Shown here: positions 10,954-22,900 of the stretch, in pieces
How positions within the stretch are numbered: position 1 is the first letter of the stretch
Layout of the letters: each line of letters begins with the position of its first letter
Assembly: GCF_026151205.1 (NCBI RefSeq)
Contig: NC_087075.1
Location: 9,601,303 to 9,665,302, forward strand
Direction of reading: 5' to 3'
DNA from: Bolinopsis microptera
Lineage: Eukaryota; Ctenophora; Tentaculata; Lobata; Bolinopsidae
DNA length: 64,000 nt
Translations under genes and position numbers: made by a program
The notes under the pieces: generated by a model
Seen by the model: only the letters and a program-made list of their open reading frames with translations
The model's database searches: none
Told to the model about the DNA's origin: nothing

Positions 10954-13900
10954 GTACGAAAGTTTCAGTCTCGGATACCACCAAATCTGTTGGCAAGGAA
11001 CAAATGGTAGTATCGGTATCCAGTTGACAAAAATAACTTTGTTAGTAAAGCCTGTTTGTTCCGATCAGGCATTATTCACATACTTGTGTTTGATAACTTC
11101 ACAGTACGCATACTCGCCTGCATCTACCGACGTTTTTTTTTTAAATCTGAACACTTATTTTACTTCGGACATTCCAACAGCCACATTGTTACACAAGTAT
11201 GTAACCAGCCAATTACAGGAAGCTGAAGGATTCAATTATACATTAGGCCAGTGACGGTTAAGGTAGTGTGTACCATACTTTCTTCGTCCGAGACTTTGCT
11301 GCAATGGGCAGCTCCTCATTTAACACTCACACCCGATTTCTCGAGTATTTGGCTGATTGGACCGGGGGGCTGCATAGACCACTCAGGATCCATAGCTGAG
11401 CGTCGACGACGCTCACCCCACGGCTAGTGACAGAGTCGGGAATCGAACCTGGTACCTCAAGCAATGCCAGGCAGATTAACCAACTGAGCCACTAAGCCGT
11501 TGAAACTTAACTACACAAATACATCATTTTATTTCAAAGAAAATTCGCCGAATGCCCTTACATGCCTTGACAAGTGACCAAGTGTAAACAAAATTAGGGA
11601 CACCGATCAAACACTAGTTGACCAGTAAACTGGTCATAGCAATTACATCGGACCCTATATAAGTGAAGTGATGCTGCAACCAAGGCATGCTAGGTTTATT
11701 CCATTGGACTTATAAGGTTACAGCCTAAAATATAAATATAATAACAATGCACCATAATTATAAACACAATTTATTAAACATATTTTATTAATTACACATT
11801 TATCAATTTTTATTTAGATATGACCTTCACCGTCAACGATACAACGAAAATTCTAAAACTAACTAAAATAAGAATAAGTAATTGGTAACCGCTTTTAGAC
11901 ACTTACGCTCACCCAGTTTTACGCAAACGTATCTATAATCTATTTCAGATAGCAACCGAGGCTGTTATACAAGCTACGAGCAGAATGTTGGTATGTTTCC
12001 GGACTCCCATAAATTAGCACAAAGACAGTTCAGGAGTTTTGAGAGTTGTCAGGAATGGTGTGATGCTAATCCCCGCTGTGAAGGAGTAGCCGTGAGTCCC
12101 GCGTATTGGGCTTACCGAGAGTGCTTTCTGGTGGGCACTACGCACATAACAGCAAGAAGTAGATGGACTGCGAGTTCTCTAACTGATTGTGAGGGTAAAT
12201 TACAAAACACATTTTTCCTTTTTAAGCTCTAGAGTTTTTATCGTGCATGGTTTTCCGTGAGACGACCTTGAGGCACCAGTTTTGAGGCACTGCAGAGGCC
12301 CTTGAGGCACCACTTTGAGGCCCTTGAGGCACCACTTTGAGGCACTGAGGCACCACTTTAGGTCCTTGATGCACCACTTTGAGGCACTGAGGCACTAAGG
12401 CACTTGAGGCACCAAATAACAGATAGTGTAAACACAACACTGCTATCTTATCTTTCTCAAAAAACAGAATCATAAGGCTTGCATTCTGCACCAATTCGCT
12501 CTGTCAAAATCAATACTCCTAAAATAATTTAAATCATATAATATAATTTATATATTATAAAGAAATAAACTTCGGTAACTTAAGTCACGCTTTTTCAACG
12601 AGAACAGGTTAGACTGAGATCGTCTAAGTCTAACCTGTTCTCGTTGAACACAGGCACTCAGTGCCATAAAATGGACGACGTCTGCGAATGATGATGCGCT
12701 GACTCAAGACCAAGGATACACCATCGAGGCGGGATCGTTGGTAGGAAAATCTCAAACACAATTGCAACGGTTTGATTTAACACAATCATCGTGCACTACA
12801 GTTTTTCTTATTTCATTACGTATTTATATTTTACAGCCAAACTTCAAAATTTTTTATGATAACCATCTTCAGAAGTTGAATCAGTAAACAAACAAGTGAA
12901 GAAAGGCTCATATACAACAATATCCTGTGTTATCACTGGGATAACGGAAAGAGCAACAGTGACTTGGCGAACTAGTACAGGACCAGTTCCAAATGAAAAG
13001 TTCACCCCTGTCCAAGGAATCCATTCTGGAGGAACACAAACATCAACTCTTGCTGTAGACGGAACTCTTGTGAATGAAAATACTGCCTACACTTGCAGAG
13101 TGACTTCTGGTTCTTTACCTGATTCCAGCCATTCGGATACCACCGTCAATCTTAACGTATATGGTATGTTCTTTAAACGCTAACAATAAATTTGCACAAC
13201 AATTTTGATAATTTGAGATTGAATTTATACTTACAGCCAAACTTCAAATGCTTTACCATAAATTACTTCAGACGTTGAATCAGTAAACAAAGAAGCGAAG
13301 AAAGGCTCAGATACAACAATATCCTGTGTTATCACTGGATTGACAGAAACAGCAACAGTGACGTGGCGAACTAGTACAGGACCAGTTCCAGATGAAAAGT
13401 TCACCCCTGTCCAAGGAAGCCATTCTGGAGGAACACAAACATCAACTCTTGCTGTAGACGGAACTCTTGTGAATGAAGATACTGCCTACAATTGCAGAGT
13501 GACTTCTGGTTCTTTACCTGATTCCAGCCATTCGGATACCACCGTCAATCTTAACGTATATGGTATGTTCTTTAAACGCTAACAATAAATTTCGATAACA
13601 ATTTTGATAATTTGAGATTGAATTTATATTTTACAGCCAAACTTCAAAATGCTTTATGATAACCATCTTCAGAAGTTGAATCAGTAAACAAACAAGTGAA
13701 GAAAGGCTCATATACAACAATATCCTGTGTTATCACTGGATTGACAGAAACAGCAACAGTGACGTGGCGAACTAGTACAGGACCAGTTCCAGATGAAAAA
13801 TTCACCCCTGTCCAAGGAATCCATTCTGGAGGAACACAAACATCAACTCTTGCTGTAGACGGAACTCTTGTGAATGAAGATACTGCCTACACTTGCAGAG

Positions 13901-16900
13901 TGACTTCTGGTTCTTTACCTGATTCCAGCCATTCGGATACCACCGTCAATCTTAACGTTTATGGTATGTTCTTGGGACTACGGGTGGAAGATGAATAATT
14001 AAAATTCCAACAGCATCTTGTTCCCTTTATTGTACCTTACATCTAGAGTTAACATTAACTTGTGCCTTACATCTAGAGTTAACGTTACATTATTATACCT
14101 TACATCTAAAGTTGACATTATCTTGTACCTTACATCTAGAGTCGAAATTACATTATATCTTACTAGAGAGTTAACATTACTTTATACCTTATAGTTATAT
14201 CTAGAGTTAATATATAACGTTAATATAAAACGATACATTATTGATTATATCTTCCATCTTGATATCGCCATATCAAGCTACCTTACTCGGGAATATTATT
14301 ATTATAGCGGGTTAATTTATGACTGGGAAAATTAATGACCGGGAAAAATATGGCGGAATTTTCCAAAACCCACCAAGCATCAAAATGTATTACTATTACT
14401 ATTAGTTTACCTTACTCGGGAACATTATAGCGGGTTAATTTATGACTGGGAAAATTAATGACCGGGAAAAATATGGCGGAATTTTCCAAAACCCACCACT
14501 TTATCCCAGTCATAATATTCCCGAGTAAGGTAATTAGCGCTAGTAATCGGAAATTTTAAGTTTGCGGAATCTAATTCTAGCTATCGCTAACCTAGTAATT
14601 TCCTTATGAGTTATGACATGGTCATGAACTTATGCAGGCATGTTTTAACTTTTCAATTACTCGGTTGCCGGGCAACGATTTCTAAACTGGAGAATACAAT
14701 TACCTTACTCGGAATTATTATGACCGGGATAAAGTGGTGGGTTTAGGGTAATTTCGCCATATTTTTCCCGAACCACATTTTCACCGGTCGTTAATAAACC
14801 CGCCGTCTCAGCTTTTAGGGTTCCCAAGGGGTATGGGTGCTCATATTTTAATCGTTGTCTTATATTCACTAAAGAAGACTATTGGGACACTTGTTGTAGG
14901 TTTTTCGACTTCATTTGGCTAAAATTGCAAAAAATTCACCTTTTTGCCCAATTCTTGTCATATATCCTTATTGTCAAATTTGATTTAAATAGGCCAATTT
15001 TTAATTTCTTAGGTATTGACTATCTCTACATAATGAAATAGGACTCAAAGTAAAAGTAACAGTTAAATTAAAACTTGAATTAATTAAAACTGATGAAAGG
15101 GATGATCCAGATGAAGATAACGAAGATGATTACAACTTATTGGAAGACTAAACAGCTCTCCCTTTATCTTAATATCGATCTGGTTGTTACGCTTCAAATG
15201 TTAAAAATTATTTTCCATCTAGTTTGATTAACCACGAGTCATTATTTCTGTCTACTTTCAACAATTATTGATAATTCGACTTGTTTCACAAGTTTTAGCA
15301 ATGCGAAAATTTCTAAACTTGCTTATCTCTAATAAGGAAATTTACATCTGAGACAAAATTTTTGAATCTAAAATTGAAAGGTTGGACACCGGTAAAATGG
15401 CGACCGGGAAAATGTGGTGGGTTTTGAGCAATTTCGCCATATTTTTCCCGAACCATATTTTAACCGGTCGTTAATAAACCCGTCGTAATAATCCCGAGTA
15501 AGGTAGCTTACAAATTCTAACCAAAAATGCGAACAGTTTACTTTTAGCAACAAACCATTGTTATTTGACCCAGGAATTTCATTTTAGAGTTGAAAACAGG
15601 AGGATGCAGTCATCTCAAATTTCAAACTGAGTACAAAATGTTCACAAGTCACAATGATACCTGCAAGTACCTGAGAGTACCTACCAGTGGTACCTTTAAT
15701 TCTCTTTGTTACTGTGCAAATCCGTATTACTAACTATCCAGTTTCTTTGAACCCTTTTTTAAATTTTATCAATAAACTTTCAAATTGTTACACAAATACA
15801 TCATTTTATTTCAAAGAAAATTTCGCCGAATGACCTTACATGCCTTGACAAATGACAAGTGACCGAGTGTAATCAAAATTAGGGACACCGAAACACCAGT
15901 TGACCAGTAAACTTCGTTATGTTGTTAGTTTGTCATTGTTGCTCAACTTCGTAAAGGATTTTATTTGATCACGATAACCCAGCAGCTCTATTGTTCAACT
16001 TTATATAAGCGATAATACGGTATTTACGGTATAATATACTATTTCTCCATTTCAAGATATGTAATGAGATATAATCGTAATAAGTCCATGATAAGTTAGA
16101 AGTAAGTAACTCTATTATGATCGTTTGGACTAGTATTTAGTATATTAGTATTTAATATACTAGTATTTAGTAAACTAATAGTATTTAGTATACTTAATAA
16201 ATTAATAGTTGTATTAACAAATAACAAGTTAATGTAAGTAATAACTAGGAGAAGAGCTATTAATTTAAAGTGGTTCCCACCCATCGGTCATGATTTTATC
16301 TTTAACCTGAAAACAAATTAAAAGCTAAAAACGTCTTCTCTAAGAAACATGCCATTACTATTTATATAGCACACATAACGCCGGGACGCACAGAGCCACC
16401 TCTTATTTGTTATTTCATCCTTTAGCAGCATCTCGGAGGAGTTAGTGAACTCATGATGCTGGATCATAAACCCAATTTTACATGAGATTCGCATCAACTG
16501 GTTTGTACGGAATACCGTATCCTAGTAGAACTAGAAGTAGAACCAGGACTTTTGAATAAAAATAATAATTTTACTGCACCACAACAGAGAGATTCAGTAC
16601 TTCATCAGTTTCTTCAAGATCAATCTGATCATATAACTCATCTAATGCAGAGTTTATTTTCAACAGCTGTAAGTCAGGTATTGTGTCAACAGAAAATTCA
16701 TGAATCAACGGTTTAAACATCCGTTTACATTGAGCTTCAATGGAGAAAACGTCCCAGTATTTAACCGTTGCCGAAACCAGTTTCATCCATTTTGTGGCAA
16801 GGTCCGTAGAATTCATGTACACATTTAAAGCCAATTTGGGTGCACTTTTGAAACCCTCTGATTTGGCCTCAGTAATATTTCGAATGTATTCTTTAATATG

Positions 16901-19900
16901 ATCGGTTAAAGTAGCCCCTACAAATGAGTAAACCTTCTCTGCAGTTTCGAGAGGTTTCAGTGACATTCCATGATGAGTTACTCTCAAGTATCTGTCTTTC
17001 AGCCAAGGATCACTCTCAACCAGTTCCATAGCCTTTAAGTGGTCGTTACAGTAGTTGAACGCCTCCCAAGCAATTTTAATCCGCCTCTGATTGATGTCCC
17101 CAGCCACGAGCTCAACATTAGTCTTGATGTCCCACATAAAGAACTCACCACCGGTCCGTCTGGACATCATCAGAGCGACAGGGTGTCTTAGGAGCTGGAT
17201 AATTTTAACATTGGCTGATCTTATCTGGGCTATTTTCAGGATATCAGACAGATCCGCTAGTCTTATAACCTTGATCACGGTAGTGTCCCGATATCTACAG
17301 ATCTCTTGCTGTGATCCGGGTATCTTTCTTCCCCCGCACTCAGTCGAATTGAAGCGAAGTAAATTCTCCTCTTTTGAACCACACCAAGCATATTGATGGT
17401 GGAAAGGAGTGGGGTAGATGGTACAGTTGTGTAACATCTGCTGGAGATACAACATCCTCAAGTCACTCTCCGTGTGGTCAGGTCTCGCCCCGAATAGACC
17501 ATTCCGGTCACGGAGGTTCCGGATATGAGCATTGTGAAACGGCTCGAACAAGTACTGCATCGTAGGATTATTGTCGAACAGGTTTCCTAAAAACGTCGAC
17601 CCACTTCGAAAGGCTGCCACTATAATTATTAACTTCTTGTTTGGATTAAGTTTTAGATTAAATGCAGGATCTTGAGACGGCCGATGGGGTATACTGGATG
17701 CCATACTTTGAGTTTTAGTATCAACATCTATAAATTTGCTGGCATATTCCACCTCAACAGTTTGTTTTGTAGGTTGGCGAAGACAAAAGGAAAGTAACGA
17801 AATCCATAAACATCCAGCAAGGAAAGCAGCTATCAGTCGCCACCCTTCTGACTTCATAAGTCATATCCAATAAAATTGCGGACCAAACGCAAGTAATACC
17901 AACTGAACAGCAAATTGTTGAACTAAACAGGCTTCCCAAGGTGCTCTATGTAAATGTATTGTGAGCTGGAAAACAAAGTTTGGTGGATTAGATGTGGTGC
18001 TCAGTACATGCGGCAACCTCATCGAGCAAGTATAACCAACCTCTGGCTCAAGATCTTATTTCATTTTAACACTTTCCACTCTATATTTGAAATCATTAGT
18101 ACTATAAGTTTTAGTTTTAGTTTTTACTCCGTTAATTTGAATATAACAAGAAATGCGGCCACTTTTTTTGTGGATGGCCGCTCAATTTCCCGATCTGTGA
18201 TGGTGTATTTTATTATATTCCATACAATCTGGGTCCCCAGTCTTTACTGTTTATAAGCACTACTGCACTAGCAGAAACCCGTATAACCCTAATATGGTGT
18301 CAAGACTCAAGCGACTAAAATAATTATTACCTATTTAATTCGCGTTTTTGACACCACTTGGGGGTCCAAATTTTGGGCTCTAAAACTCCTATTTCTTGGT
18401 AAATTTTTTATTTTTTCATGCTGATTTGGAAGCCATTAAAGCATTTGACCCAGTCAAAAACGTTTCAGTTGTATATCTTTTACGGTTTTTGCGAAAAGTC
18501 GCGTTAAAGTTGATGCCGTGGTGTCAGTAAAATGGTACGGAACCCTCCATATATATCGTCTCGCTTAGTAAGATGCATATATGGCAGAGTGACAGGCCGA
18601 GCGCCATTCAGTAAATTCCACATTGAATTTGAAAATTTTGCATATATTTATGTAATCACATGTTTATTGTTTAACTTTATAAAACGCATTATCTGATAAA
18701 GGACCTTACATAATTCGTCAGTATGTGAAACAATCGTGTAACATGTAATAAGCTAATCCAATACCTTATCGGACCTTATTCGGACGGACATTAATTGAAC
18801 GCTGGAGGCCCTAGCGTTTATTTTAATGTCCGTTCAAATAAAGTCCGTTCATTTTGATTTAAGTTCCGTCCAAGTTAAAGTCCGTTTAATTTTTTTCAAA
18901 AATTTTTCCACTTCGAACTTTTCGTCCAGAATATGACAACTATGAGAACTTAATAATTGTGCCGTAGGTTAACGACGGAAAGCTGTTCTCCTTGGTCTGC
19001 CGGAGGCACAGAAAACTTTACTAGTATATAATGATGTTTTCAAGGGCTCAACAACATAGTTCATGAGCTATAGTCCCCGCGGCCAACATGAAAAACTTGT
19101 TCCAGCCTCTAGATATTACGGTAAGTTGCCAAGGACATTGTCCGATGTTGTTAAAGTTCATATTACTCAGTAGGTAATAATATTACTCAGGGGAGGTAAT
19201 AAAACAGTGCTAGGAAAGCGTGATGTTAACAACAACAACAAACAGGACCGGGGTAGTTTGATCATGTACACATATTTTAACATTCTTACTGCTTAACGAC
19301 TGCTTTTCTTACTTTAAAAATCATTTGCTGAAATTTAAAAAACGTCATAATAATCGGATTTTTGATGGTTTTGAATGCCTTCTAACATTCATTTTAATGT
19401 CCGTTCATAATTATGTCCGTTCATTTATAAATGTCCGTCCAAATATATAAAGGTCCGATAAGGTATCATATAATATATGCAATCAGTCATTTATTTATCA
19501 ATCGTCACCAATAGGTTCATACTCAGTTATACGTTTGATTAAATTCATCAGGTGGGCGTCTCGGAGGAGTTAGCGAACTTATGATACTGGGTCATAAACC
19601 CAATTCTACCAGAATCTCGCATGAACTGGTTTGTACCGTGTCAGAGTAGAACCAGGACTTTTGAATAATAATCGTATTGCACCACAACAGAGCGAGTCAT
19701 TACTTTTGATTAATTCATCAGGTGTAGGCACGAAACTGGCATATCTAAGGAATAACAATTAGTAGTAGGGTCTAAATCTAATATTGATGGTATAAATGGC
19801 ACAATCAGTACAGCTATGGCCTAACCGTGTGACCTTTGTTGAGTAGCTTCAGAGTAGCTTGACAGGGCCTCACTTTTGAACCTGTACTCTTATTAAGTTG

Positions 19901-22900
19901 TTATAATTGTAATGCAAACTTTAATGCAATTCAGATTTTGTATCACTTATTTAACTAAATACTCAAAGATTTCTGGGATAGAGACATTTTCATTCTAAAT
20001 TAATCTCAATATATTCTGAATAGTATTAAGTTCACTTTTAAATGAACCTTACTTTGTCCAGGTGTCGCGTAATACCATAATAATATATATATAATATAAA
20101 TCCACCCCTTTATTTTATTATTTCTATTTCTAATGAAAGTGGTTACGTATTCCTGTTTTCAACGTATCTTAATGAGAAAGATGCAGTGTCGACACTAAAT
20201 AAAGGATATCTAACTAATTCCCACACCTTCAATTGTAAATACCCATATCTATTTCCTTTCTTTCTTGATTAGAACCGTCGGGTAATTCACATGGTCTCGC
20301 AGCAATTCCTTTGTTCTTTGTCTCGTAACTAACTGCTAGTGCTATATATTCGTTTTGTTTTTACTAATGATCCTCTGATCGTAATCTGATATTTGCTGTG
20401 AGAAAAACTTAAGGGTATTTGCAGTTCATGGGTATTAAAACTCATAGAGCACTAAAAAACGAATGCATCAAAAGAGATTGGATGATTTGATATGACAGCC
20501 ACCACCCGACAGCCTCAGCCACCACCCGACAGCCTCAGCCACCACCCGACAGCCTAAGCCACCACCCGACAGCCTCAGCCACCACCCGACAGCCTCAGCC
20601 ACCACCCGACAGCCTCAGCCACCACCCGACAGCCTCAGCCACCACCCGACAGCCTCAGCCACCACCCGACAGCCACCTGTAAGTATAAGGGACCTCATCC
20701 TGTGACCTACTCTTTTCAATATCTCGTCCTCCAGCCCCCCTCCCTCGGTAATGCCCGTAATGCTATCCTAATTAGATAACAACCCCTCACGTTACTGGAC
20801 TCCTTCGCTGAACAACTACTCCCCACAACAGTACAACAGTCTCACCCCCTGGTCTGATGAGTTTACAATATCCCATGTGATAGTAAACTCTCTGTCCCTC
20901 CCTCACCGTTACTTACTGTTATAGTTAGAGGGTTTTTGTAACTACTAACTTCATCTGAGCTAGTTTAATCTTGTTCTGGTGCCGTTTCGTGTGAGGTTAT
21001 ACTGTTATACTCCTACCCTCTGTCATTGTGTCAGGAGATCAGTGGTGCAGGTTCGGTCGTGTACACTAGTTTTGTGCTAGTGAATTCTTGATTTTTGTAA
21101 ACTTTGATCGCTTATAGTCCTGGAGGTGTTTTAGGTTCTCCGTGGTCACAAAATAACATACGACAGACGACTAACTACCTGATAATCTTAACCGTTCAAG
21201 TTTCAACAAATTGGGCCCCAGTTTGTCGTTTTCATGGTTGATACCATGTAACGCATCTTATTAGAATTTAGAATAAGTGCTGTTACTACTTTACTAGCCA
21301 GACCGAGACGGATAGTTGCTTACTTTTGTTGTTGATTAACCCATTCACGTGACTAACTATACTCATCACGTGACACTCTAACATATCATAGGGTGGGAAC
21401 CAGGGACAAAAGGATTTCGCGGTTATTTTGGCCAAAAATCGCGATACCGCGAATTACATTTCGCGGTATATTAAACTATACATAAAATTTGTCGCAAAGA
21501 ATGGGAAAAAATCGCGATTCCGCACATGCCGCGATTTCCTTTTGTCCCTGGTGGGAACCTCTAATAATTAGGGTGTGTCGTACGTGAGATTAGAGGCCAA
21601 TATAACTGGCGAAAGCATGACAGGAATTAAACGGAATTAAACGGAATTAAACGTAAAGTTGTCGGAGATGGCACTAACACCATCGTCTCGACTATACATG
21701 AATGAATAACATATCTAGAGTAAGTAAAATTCGAGATTCAAGAATCATGAAAATTTAAAACAAAATTACTTAAAATTTAACTCCCGTACAAACAACCGAA
21801 ATAGAAATAATTGCTGAAATAATAATTTAACATAAGAGGAAGTAGTAAAAGGCAACTTCAATGGTCACTAAACTGCGATATTAGTATTCAAGTCCACAAA
21901 AGACACATTCATACTCAAACAGTCCTCCCACTCACAGTCACAACGTACTGGAAACAGTAATCACTAGTGTTCCATGCTCGTACAACAGATCGTGAAATCT
22001 GCATAATGATGGTTGATCTGTATTATGTCTGTTGAGTTGGTAGTCCTGATGGGGTGACAGGCAGTATTGGCGTCTTTTTCGGGTTCCTGATGCGGTGACA
22101 GTTGCAAAGGAATTTGCCCAGTTCTTGCACATGGGCAGAATTCATGATAGCTCCGTATTCCTTGAGCAGCAAAAGACTCTTAAGGTTTTCCGACAGTGAG
22201 AGTCTCGCTGAGTGGTACATTGGACATTCAGTGAGGCAGTGTTCTTCATTTTCAATGATTGTTCCTTCGAAAAAGGGGAGATATTCTAAGCCTTGAACGT
22301 TATCCTTGTTGCAGCAGAATCTGCAGGCTCTCGTCCACGTTCCAGTTTCTTTTGTGTATCTCCCTCTCTCAATAAGAAGGTCATGGCTACTGGAGCGGAT
22401 TTTTGCTATGTGCATGCGACATTGACTATTCTTTAGATTGAGATACTGCTCCTCTCCGAATACCTGTTTGATAGTGCAGTAAAATTGCATTTTCTTTTGG
22501 GATGCTAAATCTGTTCTCCAATCTTTTACAAAGTGATCAACCAAATTTCCATGTGCAGTTGAGGTCGTTCCTTCTGCTCTGTGTTGGTCGGATCGAGCGA
22601 ATTTGGCCGCTTTGGATTCAGACTGAGCGATCGAGTTCCAGGTCTTATACCAAGAGAGGTTTAGATTCTTCTGCTCTTGGAATGTCTGATGTACAAGAAA
22701 GTTGACGCTGCTCACGTCGGGTGATGTCTGAGACAATCTGTCGAAGTATCTCAGGCATTGTGGTAGTACCGACAGGGCCCATGGTAACCTGCCCGTATCT
22801 CCGTAATAGAAGTTGTTGTTAGCTTTCTTGTGTAAGCCGAGCACCCATTTCAGCATTTTCAGGTGTGTTGTCTCAAGTGCGTCCTTTGTTGCAGCTCTAG

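Larger units (their letters stand above)
12825..13963 (+). repeat. Tandem triplication of a ~400-bp exon-plus-intron unit
   Basis: Exon starts are spaced 399 and 401 bp apart. Similarity includes the introns, for example TTTACAGCCAAACTTCAAA upstream of each acceptor and GGTATGTTCTTTAAACGC after the first two donors. The copies are close enough to read across by eye, indicating recent unequal crossing-over or ongoing homogenisation. Confidence 0.9.

Noticed and set aside
11440-11502. Possible functional tRNA gene on the minus strand
   Set aside because: A and B boxes are good, but the acceptor stem does not pair and the sequence continues as a unique body, so a SINE fits better.
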